Assembly: GCA_016793445.1 (NCBI GenBank)
Contig: JAEUME010000020.1
Coordinates: 1 to 64,000, forward strand
Source of the DNA: Hyphomicrobium sp.
GTDB lineage: Bacteria > Pseudomonadota > Alphaproteobacteria > Rhizobiales > Hyphomicrobiaceae
Length of the DNA stretch: 64,000 bases
Reading direction: 5' to 3'
A program made the translations under genes and the position numbers. The first letter of the stretch is position 1. Every line of letters begins with the position of its first letter. Below the pieces are notes generated by a model, which saw only the letters and a list, made by a program, of their open reading frames with translations, did not search any database and was not told the DNA's origin. Below are positions 33,974 through 42,257 of the stretch, in pieces.

Positions 33974-34216
33974 TCGGGCTGCGACCAAACGTCAACAAAG
34001 CGCGCCAAGCGAAAGAAATTGCCTTGGAAACAGCGCTGTATTGCGCCGCAGCATCGGCGTCAATCCGCCACGGTGCGCGCTGGTAACCTTCTTTCCTAAG
34101 TTCCGCCCGCCTCCTTCGGCCCGGCCAACTCAACCAAGGCCGCCCCCCGCAAGAGGCCCATGGAGGATGAGCGCGCAGAGGCCCGTGCGCAAAATTTGGA
34201 ACTCAAGGAGCGTCAC

Positions 34217-35032
34217 ATGTTGACTGCGTTTGTCCGCGGCGTCGCGGGCCGAAAGAACCGCCGCCCGTTCGCCGCCGCGCTTATTGCATCCCTTGCGATG
34301 CTCGCACCTGCCGCCGTTCAGGCGAAAACGCCCGGCAAGACCTACTGCTTCAACCGCGTGTGCCATCAGGTGAAAACCATCCATGAGATGGTGAGCCTCG
34401 TCGGCACGGAAGAAACGCTCTCGACCTCATTCTACGACGACTGCAAACGTGACCGCTACAACCCGTGCGGGCTGACGTCGTCCGGCGAAAAGTTTCACCC
34501 CAACGATGCCGACAATGCGGCCAGTCCGGTCTATCCCAACGGTACGGTCTTGTTGCTGTGGAATCCTGCAAACGGGGAAGCTGCAACGGTTCGCGTCAAT
34601 AATTCAGGACCCTACTGGGGCAAGCGCAAGCTCGATGTTTCGCGCGGCGTTGCCGAAAAGCTGGGCTTCAAGAACAAGGGCGTCGCCAAGCTGGTCGTGA
34701 AAGTGGTTTCCGCTCCCACTCTGGCTGAAGCCCGTTACAAGAAAAACCGCCGTTATGACGCCGTCCCTGGCCATCTGGGCGCGTTCACCTCGGTGGCGTC
34801 CGCGCACTCGGGCATGGTGCTGGCGATGGCCAAGGCCGATGCGATCAAGCTTGCTGCCGCTGATATGATCGCGACCCAAGAAAATGCGGAAGAGGATGAC
34901 GGCGTGACGCCTGCCGATGGGCTGCGTGCGGCCGCGCGCCGGGCCTTGGGTCTCAAGCCCGACGTGCGCCGCATCGCGCCCTCGACCTTGACTGCTGACG
35001 CCCTTTACGCGCGCATGCGGCAGGCTTTCTAG
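34217..35032 (+). CDS. RlpA-like double-psi beta-barrel protein
   Basis: A 271-residue exported protein of the RlpA/septal-ring lytic transglycosylase type. Signal peptide roughly 1-36 (ending ..AAVQA); a domain with four Cys (CFNRVCHQV, DDCKRDRYNPCGL); then the DPBB barrel seen as ATVRVNNSGPYWGKRKLDVS with GVAEKLGFKNKGVAKLVVKV. RlpA proteins degrade or bind denuded glycan at the septum; the catalytic Asp is inferred in the KLDVS segment. No SPOR domain follows. ATG at 34217 with AAGGAG upstream; a strong terminator follows. Confidence 0.85.
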   Translation: MLTAFVRGVAGRKNRRPFAAALIASLAMLAPAAVQAKTPGKTYCFNRVCHQVKTIHEMVSLVGTEETLSTSFYDDCKRDRYNPCGLTSSGEKFHPNDADNAASPVYPNGTVLLLWNPANGEAATVRVNNSGPYWGKRKLDVSRGVAEKLGFKNKGVAKLVVKVVSAPTLAEARYKKNRRYDAVPGHLGAFTSVASAHSGMVLAMAKADAIKLAAADMIATQENAEEDDGVTPADGLRAAARRALGLKPDVRRIAPSTLTADALYARMRQAF

Positions 35033-35068
35033 AGCCGGGTGTTCGAACCGGACGAAGCAACCCAATCG

Positions 35069-35102
35069 AAAAAACCGGGCGCCCTGGCGTCCGGTTTTTC
35101 TC
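35069..35102 (+). terminator. Intrinsic terminator after the RlpA-like gene
   Basis: AAAAACCGG-GCGCC pairs with GGCGT-CCGGTTTTT with a two-base loop, then a CTCG run. The A- and T-tracts on both sides let it work in either direction. Confidence 0.8.
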
Positions 35103-35153
35103 GTTGATGACACCCCGCGTCGGAGCGCCGCCAAGCGCACTTGTGGCGTAAGG

Positions 35154-35894
35154 TCAGTTGAGGGGTGGACGCTCACGCCGTCCGAACTCGCGTCGCACCG
35201 CGTCGCGAAGAGATGTCGGTGACGAAATGGGGGATGCCGTGGCGCCCATGTCCGTTTCCGCCCGCGCCGCCGCAATCTGCAGATCAATGGCGCCGCTTTC
35301 GATCGTTGCTTGCGAAACCGTGTCGACGCCGTCGCCGGCATCCTCGGTGGCAAACAGGTCGTAGTGGGTCTCGAGCGCATCCAGGAAGGCAGCCGCCATG
35401 TCCATCAGCGGCCCGAGTGCGGCTTTCCTGGTCACCAGAAAGCTGTCGTCGATCGTGAGTTGCGCTGCGTTCTCGATTGCGGCGGCATTCGGCGCGATCA
35501 GCCCGCGGCTGCGCACGTAGGCCATCAGCCCATCCGCTGTATCGAAATCGCTGCAGGTCGCGTCTCCGCAATCCTCCACGGCGTCGAGTAGGACCGCAGT
35601 TCCCGACACGAACAGATTCGCGATGGCGGCAAACCGGGTATCCCTTTGGGCCAAGGCGCCGGCATGGTCGCGGGCTTTGAGGATGCGCGCGACCACCATC
35701 AGCTCGAGGGCGCGAATATCCTCTACGATGGCGCGCTGGCGCTGCGGGAACGTCTGCATATTCCCCGGCGTATCCACGAGTTGCCGCCATGCGCCGCCGC
35801 CCGCAATCAGATCCTCGCCCGCAGCGAGAGCCGCGTCGAGATGATCTGCCAGCATGTAGACGGAGAGGGGGGCGCGGGAAGCCTCGGCGGCCAT
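35154..35894 (-). CDS. Cytoplasmic helical protein of unknown function
   Basis: A 246-residue protein, almost all helical by composition, with no signal peptide or membrane segment. It begins MAAEASRAPLSVYMLADHLD and has two Cys (DCGDATCSDFDT). The ATG at 35894 has GGAAAG at good distance. I recognise no domain. The DHLDAALAAGEDL start and regular Leu/Ala spacing would fit a flagellar or chemotaxis accessory protein, but that is weak. Confidence 0.65.
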   Translation of the reverse strand: MAAEASRAPLSVYMLADHLDAALAAGEDLIAGGGAWRQLVDTPGNMQTFPQRQRAIVEDIRALELMVVARILKARDHAGALAQRDTRFAAIANLFVSGTAVLLDAVEDCGDATCSDFDTADGLMAYVRSRGLIAPNAAAIENAAQLTIDDSFLVTRKAALGPLMDMAAAFLDALETHYDLFATEDAGDGVDTVSQATIESGAIDLQIAAARAETDMGATASPISSPTSLRDAVRREFGRRERPPLN

Positions 35895-36176
35895 CGTTAA
35901 CTTTCCGGAAAGACTTGAGTTCCCCCATCTTTTGCACCGATTCGCGATTTGCTCCTAAACGAGCACAGGGCGTATCGCCCTGTGCTGTTGCTCATCTGGG
36001 ACAACCTGTGGACTGGCGGTCCCGCTTGGTTTCAAGGATGGCGGAAATAATGGGTTTTCGTATTTTTCTCGTTCGGGGCTCTAAGAGTGCGTCATGTGGC
36101 GGATCGTGCTAGAGCCGCAATCCTCACGGTCAGAACGACCCTCACAGCAAGAACTGCCGCCGCGCGGCCACACCCC

Positions 36177-37076
36177 ATGTCAGCACCGCTCACCTCACTT
36201 TCCATCGCCTCGTCGCCGGGCTTTGCCGATTATGCGCTGCTTGACTGCGGAGCGGGCCGCAAGCTCGAGAAATTCGGCAAGGTGCTGGTTGACCGCCCGG
36301 AAGCGCAGGCCCTGTGGACACCGCGCCTTGGCGAGGCCGAGTGGGCCAAGGCGCATGCCGTCTTCTCAGCTTCCGGCGAGGACGATGAGAAGGGCAAGTG
36401 GCGCATCGACAAGCCGGTGCCCGGCGAGTGGCCGGTGGTGGTCGATGGCGTCACGATGCTGTGCAAGCTGTCGGGCCTTTGGCATCTGGGACTCTTTCCC
36501 GAGCAGAGACCCCACTGGCAATGGATGCTGGGCGAGATTGCCAAGGTCAAAGGTGAGACGCCGCGCGTGCTCAATCTGTTTGGCTATACCGGCTGTGCCT
36601 CGCTGCTGGCCGCCAGGGCCGGCGCCGAGGTGACGCACGTCGATGCTTCCAAGAAGGCTATCGCCTGGGGGCGCGAGAACCAGGCGGCCTCGAAGCTTGA
36701 TGGCGCCAAGATCCGCTGGATCCTGGATGACGCGGCGAAGTTTACCGCCCGCGAGGTTCGCCGTGGCCGCACCTATCATATGATCCTGGTCGATCCGCCC
36801 AAGTTCGGCCGCGGACCAGAAGGTGAGGTGTGGGATCTGTTCACGCATCTGCCCGCCCTGCTTGCCGATTGCGCCAGATTGCTCGCCCCGGGCCGGGCCG
36901 GTCTCGTCCTGACGGTCTATGCCATCCGCGCCTCGGCCGTCGCCTTCGACCAGTTGCTGCGCGACACACTTGCCGGACGGGGCGGCGTGTATGACACCGG
37001 CGAACTCGCCATTCAGGCGCAAAGCGGCCCCCTGGTGCCGACGTCGCTGTTCGTGCGCTGGGCGAGCACGCCATGA
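36177..37076 (+). CDS. Class I SAM-dependent methyltransferase, RlmI-like
   Basis: A 299-residue member of the class I rRNA cytosine methyltransferase-like group. Seen: LLDCGAGRKLEKFGKVLVDRP at the start, LFPEQRPHWQWM, the SAM-binding LNLFGYTGCASLLAARAGAE, VDASKKAIAWGRENQ, and the catalytic-loop DPPKFGRGPEGEVW. RlmI of E. coli methylates C1962 of 23S rRNA but carries an N-terminal PUA domain that is absent here. ATG 36177 lacks a clear ribosome site; the frame is open from 36087. It is 13 bp from the next gene, so co-transcription is likely. Confidence 0.88.
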   Translation: MSAPLTSLSIASSPGFADYALLDCGAGRKLEKFGKVLVDRPEAQALWTPRLGEAEWAKAHAVFSASGEDDEKGKWRIDKPVPGEWPVVVDGVTMLCKLSGLWHLGLFPEQRPHWQWMLGEIAKVKGETPRVLNLFGYTGCASLLAARAGAEVTHVDASKKAIAWGRENQAASKLDGAKIRWILDDAAKFTAREVRRGRTYHMILVDPPKFGRGPEGEVWDLFTHLPALLADCARLLAPGRAGLVLTVYAIRASAVAFDQLLRDTLAGRGGVYDTGELAIQAQSGPLVPTSLFVRWASTP

Positions 37077-37089
37077 GGCAGAGCAGATC

Positions 37090-37914
37090 ATGAGCGACCG
37101 GCCGCGCGAGCCCAAAGTCATCACCAGTCTTACCAATGACCGCGTGAAGGCGATCCGCGCCCTGGAAATGCGCAAGGTGCGCAAGGAGACGGGGCTGTTC
37201 GTGGCGGAAGGCGCTTCGCTGCTGATCACGGCACGCGACAACGGCTTTGTGCCCCGCACGCTTGTCTATCAGACGGGCACCGCCGACAGCGGTATCAACA
37301 AGGGTCTCGTGAGCTGGGCCTTGAAGGAAGGCGCAGAGGTCCTCGAGGTTTCCGCTCAGGTGCTGGGCAAGATCGCCTCCAAGGACAATCCGCAGACCAT
37401 GCTCGGCGTTTTCCGCCAGAGCTTTGCCGGCGAACCCACGGCGGAGGCGTTGCGTGAGGACCAGACGTGGCTGGCGCTCGAAGAGGTGCGCGATCCTGGA
37501 AACCTCGGCACCATCATCCGGACCTGTGATGCAGTCGGCGTGGCGGGCATCATGCTGATCGGCAACTGCTGCGACCCTTATTCGCTGGAGTCGATCCGCG
37601 CCACCATGGGTTCCATCTTCTGCGTCCCGCTGATCCGCATGAGCCTGGATGCCTTCATGGCGCGTGTGGCCGGTTGGCCGGGCGACGTGATCGCCACGGA
37701 TCTGAAGGCGACCGAGGACTTTCGTTCCGCGCAGTATCGCGGGCCGCAGCTCGTCATGATGGGGAGTGAAGGCCCTGGTTTGTCCGAGCGCTTGTCCCAG
37801 GCTGCAACACGCCGCGTCAAGATTCCGATGGCAGGCCGGCTCGACAGTCTCAACCTTGCGATCGCCACGGCGCTCACGCTCTACCAGATCCGTTGGCCGC
37901 ATCTCAAACTGTGA
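37090..37914 (+). CDS. TrmH/SpoU-family RNA methyltransferase
   Basis: A 274-residue SPOUT-class 2'-O-methyltransferase. Features: an N-terminal domain (ITSLTNDRVKAIRALEMRKV..) and the SpoU motifs LEEVRDPGNLGTIIRTCDAV, MGSEGPGLS and IPMAGRLDSLNLAIATALTL, the last two carrying the SAM-binding knot. Target (23S rRNA or tRNA) is not identifiable. ATG at 37090. Middle member of a three-methyltransferase run. Confidence 0.92.
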   Translation: MSDRPREPKVITSLTNDRVKAIRALEMRKVRKETGLFVAEGASLLITARDNGFVPRTLVYQTGTADSGINKGLVSWALKEGAEVLEVSAQVLGKIASKDNPQTMLGVFRQSFAGEPTAEALREDQTWLALEEVRDPGNLGTIIRTCDAVGVAGIMLIGNCCDPYSLESIRATMGSIFCVPLIRMSLDAFMARVAGWPGDVIATDLKATEDFRSAQYRGPQLVMMGSEGPGLSERLSQAATRRVKIPMAGRLDSLNLAIATALTLYQIRWPHLKL

Positions 37915-37962
37915 CGCTCGACATTACGAGCGCCCTATACGTAAGCGCACCGAGGACCCTGC

Positions 37963-38901
37963 ATGCGCATCGAATATCACCGCACGCTCATCGCCGACAA
38001 AGTCCGCAACGAGGCCTTCCATGCGGCGCTGAAGGCCGTCATCGTTCCCGGCAAGACCGTTGTCGCCGATATCGGCGCGGGCACGGGACTACTCGGACTG
38101 ATGGCCGCCAAACTCGGCGCGCGCGAGGTCTTGCTGTTTGAAACAGCCGAGGTCGCAGGCGTGGCGGCCAAGGTGCTGAAGGCAAACCGCGCGAAGAACT
38201 GTCAGGTTATTCCGTGTCATTCGACCGAGTTTCATGATCCCCCGCGCGTTGATGTCGTCGTGTCCGAGACGCTGGGGAACTTCGCTTTCGAAGAGCACAT
38301 GATCGCAACCTTCCACGATGCACGCACGCGGTTCTTGAAGGACGGCGGCGTGATGATCCCCTCTCATGTCGCGCAGTTCGTGGCCCCCGTCATCGCTCCG
38401 CGTATCGATCACGACCTGCGGGCCTGGGCGCGGGTCGGCCATGGCATCGATCTGTCGGTGGCGCAGACCATGAGCCTCAACAACGCCTACGTGCGCACCA
38501 TAAAGCCTTCCGAGTTGCTGGACGGCATGGCAAGCGCCAAGGAATGGGATGCGGCACAGCTTGGCTCCGACAAGCGGTCGAACCGCAAAGGCGAGGCAAG
38601 CTGGATGCTCAACCGGGCAGCAACCATCTATGGTTTTGCTTGCTGGTGGCGTGCCGGCTTGGGTCATGGCATCTCGCTGTCAACGGCGCCTGACGCGCCG
38701 CGCACGCACTGGGAACAGCTCTATTTCCCGCTGTTGTCGCCCATCGAGGTAAAGGCCCGCGAAACCGTGATGGTTTCGATCCGTTCGCAGTCCTCGCAAG
38801 AGAGCGGCACCAACATGGCGTGGACGGCGGTGCACTTCGACGGCGGAGGAAAGTCGCTTCAGCGCCAGGCGCTCGATCTCGACAAAGGCTATCTGCCTTA
38901 G
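37963..38901 (+). CDS. Bacterial protein arginine methyltransferase-like enzyme
   Basis: A 312-residue class I methyltransferase whose motifs match the PRMT family. The SAM loop is VVADIGAGTGLLGLMAAKLG (33-52) with acidic Glu60. The double-E loop SETLGNFAFEEHMI (101-114) has Glu102 and Glu111 spaced as in PRMT1 (S-E-x-x-G-x5-E). There is a GFACWW segment (224-229) and the THW loop at 248-250 (RTHWEQLYFPL). ATG at 37963 with GAGGA upstream. Function in the bacterium is not known; L11 methyltransferases are the likely mis-annotation. Placed 48 bp after the TrmH-like gene, it may be part of its transcript. Confidence 0.8.
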   Translation: MRIEYHRTLIADKVRNEAFHAALKAVIVPGKTVVADIGAGTGLLGLMAAKLGAREVLLFETAEVAGVAAKVLKANRAKNCQVIPCHSTEFHDPPRVDVVVSETLGNFAFEEHMIATFHDARTRFLKDGGVMIPSHVAQFVAPVIAPRIDHDLRAWARVGHGIDLSVAQTMSLNNAYVRTIKPSELLDGMASAKEWDAAQLGSDKRSNRKGEASWMLNRAATIYGFACWWRAGLGHGISLSTAPDAPRTHWEQLYFPLLSPIEVKARETVMVSIRSQSSQESGTNMAWTAVHFDGGGKSLQRQALDLDKGYLP

Positions 38902-38904
38902 AGT

Positions 38905-38928
38905 GCTTTGCGGAAAAGTGGGAACCGG
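38905..38928 (+). repeat. Short dispersed GCTTTGCGGAAAAGTG motif, copy 1
   Basis: GCTTTGCGGAAAAGTG followed by GGAACCGG, directly after the PRMT-like stop. A second copy at 52967-52990 differs in three bases. This motif is common between genes in rhizobial-order genomes. Confidence 0.7.
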
Positions 38929-39096
38929 TTGTCCGATAAGAAGCACGACAAAACAAAAGCTAGCGCGTAAACGAGAGGGTTTGAGGGACAAACGCAGCGA
39001 AGACGCACTAATTTCTGCCTTACAGGTTAGCGGCGTGTTTACGAACGCCCCGTAAGCTCGTGCCTCGAGACTTGGCTTTCTGACCGGGAACGCTCC

Positions 39097-40014
39097 ATGG
39101 CAGTCTACCAGCAATTGTTTGCGCGAGAACTCAAGCAATGGATGATGCCGGCGGAGACCAAGGGCGTGCGTCCGGCGACGGCCGATACCATCAACGCAGA
39201 CGTGCTGGCAGCGGTGCGCGCCATTCTTATCGAAATCGAAGAAGCCAGCGTCTATATCGCGATCACGGCGAGCATCGCCAGCGCACTTCATAAGGGCAGG
39301 GCGCCCGCGCTGACGTTCAAGCATCTGACCGGGTACTTGCCGTCGAGTCCTAACGCCTACCGGCGTCACATCGAAACGGCTCTGGGCGCAGCGTTGTCAC
39401 CGCATGTGATCTTGTCGCTGCAGGCCTATCACGCACGCTTGAGCTACGCACTCCGTCTCACGCATGCCGTCGTGGACGCGGGCCCCGCACCTTCTCAGAC
39501 CATCCGGACGGCGGAGTTCGAAACACTCGAGGAATCGTGGCGCCATGTGTGTGGCACGGCCTTGGCCGCGATCTCCGTAACGCGCGAGCTGTTGGCTTCG
39601 GTTCGCTACAGCCGTCCGCCCGTCAACAATGAGCATGCCGAAGCGCTGCTGCGCTCCGCCAAAGCCGGCGGGCAGCCCTGCATTACCGAGGAGGGCCGGA
39701 TGCGGATGCCGCCTTGGGCGGAAAGCCGGCTGCACGCGCGCAAGGTCACGCAGATCGAGGCGTTTGTGCTTCTGGAGGACGGCGCCACGCCTGTGGTCAT
39801 CGACAACGCCTCGCGCACCGGCATTGGCCTCAGCCGTATCACCGGCCTTCCCCCCGGCATGGCGCTGACCATTGCACTCGATACGGGCGCGCGTTTGCAA
39901 GGCAAGGTCATGTGGGCCCGCGGAGAGCGCGCGGGCGTCCGCCTCGATGTCATGCTGCCAGCCGATCATCCGCTGCTTGGCGGAGCGCAGAACAACGCCG
40001 GGCGTTCACGCTAA
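39097..40014 (+). CDS. PilZ-domain protein with a helical N-terminal region
   Basis: A 305-residue cytoplasmic protein. Residues ~1-190 are helical and unrecognised. Residues ~208-290 form a PilZ domain: RLHAR at 211-215 gives the RxxxR half and NASRTG at 237-242 gives the (D/N)xSxxG half of the c-di-GMP-binding motif, followed by a barrel (MALTIALDTGARLQGKVMWA). Binding of c-di-GMP is therefore likely. ATG at 39097, GGGAA upstream. It probably acts on motility, adhesion or exopolysaccharide, but no such gene is adjacent. Confidence 0.82.
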   Translation: MAVYQQLFARELKQWMMPAETKGVRPATADTINADVLAAVRAILIEIEEASVYIAITASIASALHKGRAPALTFKHLTGYLPSSPNAYRRHIETALGAALSPHVILSLQAYHARLSYALRLTHAVVDAGPAPSQTIRTAEFETLEESWRHVCGTALAAISVTRELLASVRYSRPPVNNEHAEALLRSAKAGGQPCITEEGRMRMPPWAESRLHARKVTQIEAFVLLEDGATPVVIDNASRTGIGLSRITGLPPGMALTIALDTGARLQGKVMWARGERAGVRLDVMLPADHPLLGGAQNNAGRSR

Positions 40015-40022
40015 ATCTTCGC

Positions 40023-41135
40023 TCATACCTCGAAGTCGCACCAGACGCAGCCGTGGTCGGAGGCTGAATGGAAGGGCTGCTTCATCTCGGGATAAACCTC
40101 CCATAGCGGCTTCTTGTTCGGGCCCCAGATGCCCTTGCGCCAGACGCCGCCCTTCCTCACGCGCTCGAAGAGCGCCGGTGAAAGAACGATGTAGTCGATC
40201 TTGTCGCGCTCCGCGCAGCGCCCGTAGGTGCCGGGCCGTCCGCCGTTGTCGAAGTTCTTATGCTCGAACACGTCCTTCAATCTGCTGTCTTTCAGCAGAG
40301 GTGCAAGTGCGGCGCCGTCGGGCGTATCGTTGAGATCACCCACGACGGCAATGAGCGCCGCTTTCTCAAGCTCCAGACGCTCAACGATGCGCCGTACGCT
40401 CTCAGCCTGCAGCCAGCGTTTGCGGGCAGAAGCATCCTGGTTGCCGTAGCCTTTGCTCTTGAAGTGATTGACGAGCACCCACACCGTTTCACGCGTGGGC
40501 GTGCGCACGCCGAACTCGGGGCAGTCGCGGCTGAAGACGTATTCGCCGAGCGTCGTCTTGTCGTCGGCGTGGCTTTGCATCCATCCGATGTGATAGCCGC
40601 GCCGGCTCATGAGCCCGACGTCGATTCCCCGGTCGTCGTTGCCGTCGATCAGCATGATGTTGTCGAAGGCCGCGCCGCCGACGAGCGGCAAGAGCTGGTG
40701 AGAGAATTCGCGCAGGGCCTGGCGTCCTTCGCATTCCACGACCGCAAGCACATCCGGGTCGACGTCGCGCACGACTTGCGCGGTGTTGCGCGTTGCGACC
40801 TCGTTGATGATGTCCTTCTTCATTTCCAGCCAGCCGATCCAGTCGCCGCGGCCGTTGGCGAGGATACGCGTGCCCTTCAGCTTCGAGGAGGCGATGAGCT
40901 GACCGCGGTTCTCGCGCAGGACGGCGTAAGGACCCTCGTTAGTCTTGCCGATGCCGAGCTCGCCCAGCATTTGCAGCATGTCGGCCTTCATCTGCTCGCT
41001 ATAAACGGGCTCCTCGAACATGGAGTTCAGCGTGGCGAAGCGCTCCAAAATCGGCGCGGCGATGGTCTGGTCCGCAAGGTTCAGCGCCTTGGCGCGCGCA
41101 AACAGGTTTTCGACGTTATAGGTGGCAAGCCGCAT
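40023..41135 (-). CDS. Endonuclease/exonuclease/phosphatase family protein
   Basis: A 370-residue member of the DNase I-like EEP superfamily. Visible: MRLATYNVENLFARAKAL with the first metal-side Asn, DPDVLAVVECEGRQAL with the catalytic Glu, LMLIDGNDDRGIDVGLMSRR-type segment, VNHFKSKGYG, VVGDLNDTPDGAALAPLL, and C-terminal SDHGCVWCDFEV with the catalytic Asp-His. No signal peptide at this start; a 39-codon upstream extension was rejected for lack of family match. Substrate may be nucleic acid or phospholipid. Confidence 0.9.
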   Translation of the reverse strand: MRLATYNVENLFARAKALNLADQTIAAPILERFATLNSMFEEPVYSEQMKADMLQMLGELGIGKTNEGPYAVLRENRGQLIASSKLKGTRILANGRGDWIGWLEMKKDIINEVATRNTAQVVRDVDPDVLAVVECEGRQALREFSHQLLPLVGGAAFDNIMLIDGNDDRGIDVGLMSRRGYHIGWMQSHADDKTTLGEYVFSRDCPEFGVRTPTRETVWVLVNHFKSKGYGNQDASARKRWLQAESVRRIVERLELEKAALIAVVGDLNDTPDGAALAPLLKDSRLKDVFEHKNFDNGGRPGTYGRCAERDKIDYIVLSPALFERVRKGGVWRKGIWGPNKKPLWEVYPEMKQPFHSASDHGCVWCDFEV

Positions 41136-41277
41136 CGGATGCCTTTCGACGATAGGTTGGGCAACGCCGGGATCGGCTGGAGCGAGGCAAGGGTGCCGCC
41201 TGTATAGGCAAGTTGGCGGCGGCTTGGGACACGCCATCTCGTGGCTTTCCACAGGTCAGTCCGGAGCACACGTCAAG

Positions 41278-41490
41278 CGCGTCATCCCGGGCAAGCGAAG
41301 CCGGATGCAATCCGGCAGAGCGCAGACCCGGGACCCAGCACATATGTGCGAAGCGCGAAACATCTCACCGCACCGTCAGGCCAAGCCCTCCTGGGTCCCG
41401 GCGCGCGCTGCGCTTGGCCGGGATGACAATGAAAGAAAAATGCTCGGCCGGGATGACAATCGTGAAAAGCGTCCGGCCGGAATGACAATG
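41278..41490 (-). repeat. Family B repeats, inverted copy with three tandem ends
   Basis: 41283-41337 is an inverted, slightly diverged copy of the 95-bp unit at 21152/21369 (CATCCCGGGCAAGCGAAGCC; AGCGCAGACCCGGGACC). Then TGGGTCCCGGCGCGCGCTGC leads into three successive GGCCGGGATGACAAT-type ends near 41418, 41446 and 41471. The whole 41136-41640 gap separates divergent genes and carries no gene I can support. Confidence 0.8.
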
Positions 41491-41640
41491 AGTGCGCAAA
41501 AGTGCGCACCCGTTTTTCAGTCGCGTTCCGGTGAAATTGGCCGGCGGTGGTTTCCAGCCTTCCCGAACCACATTAGACAGGGGGCCATCGGAGTGATGAG
41601 AACCCGCTCAAGGGTTCCGGCTGCAAGGGAGTTTCAAGCC

Positions 41641-42237
41641 ATGATGCTGATGATCGTCGGTCTCGTCATCTTTCTCGGTATCCATCTGCTGCCGACCTCG
41701 CCGGATATCCGCAACGGCCTCATCAATCGTTTCGGTCCGGGTATGTACCGCGCGATCTTCTCGCTGATTTCGCTGGCAGGGTTCGTCGTAATCGTGTTCG
41801 GCTATCACAAGATGCAGCTTCACCCGGGCAAGAACCCGGTGCTTTGGGACCCGCCGACGTTCATGCGCCATATAACGTTGGCGCTGATGCTGCCCGCGAT
41901 GATCCTCCTGGTTGCCGCCTACATCCCTTCGCGCATCCGCTCCGCGGTGAAGCATCCGATGCTGATGGCGGTGAAGCTGTGGGCCGTGGCTCATTTGCTC
42001 GCCAACGGCGACGTTGCTTCGATCCTGCTGTTTGGATCGTTCCTTGCCTACGCGGTTTATGACCTCATCAGCGTGAAGGCCCGCGGCGCATTGGGGCCCT
42101 TGGGCGCAAAACAGCCCTCCGGCATCGTGAACGATCTGATTGTCCTCATCGCAGGCAGCGCGCTCTACTTCGTCGTTCTCTACCGGCTGCACGAATGGCT
42201 GATCGGTGTGCCGCCGCTTCCCGCACTGAGCGGCTGA
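41641..42237 (+). CDS. NnrU family protein
   Basis: A 198-residue inner-membrane protein with about six hydrophobic helices. The start MMLMIVGLVIFLGIHLLPTS with R..NRFGPGMYRAIFSLISL is typical of NnrU, found near denitrification genes in some bacteria and thought to be related to ubiquinone or heme-linked membrane processes. No nitrite or nitric oxide reductase gene is adjacent. ATG at 41641 has AAGGGAG upstream; in-frame codons before it run through the repeat and were rejected. Confidence 0.88.
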   Translation: MMLMIVGLVIFLGIHLLPTSPDIRNGLINRFGPGMYRAIFSLISLAGFVVIVFGYHKMQLHPGKNPVLWDPPTFMRHITLALMLPAMILLVAAYIPSRIRSAVKHPMLMAVKLWAVAHLLANGDVASILLFGSFLAYAVYDLISVKARGALGPLGAKQPSGIVNDLIVLIAGSALYFVVLYRLHEWLIGVPPLPALSG

Positions 42238-42257
42238 GATCTTCCCTAAGACGCCGC

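Noticed and set aside
35034..35056. GTTCGAACC after the RlpA-like gene, resembling a tRNA T-loop
   Set aside because: No flanking cloverleaf can be drawn; it is followed by an intrinsic terminator.
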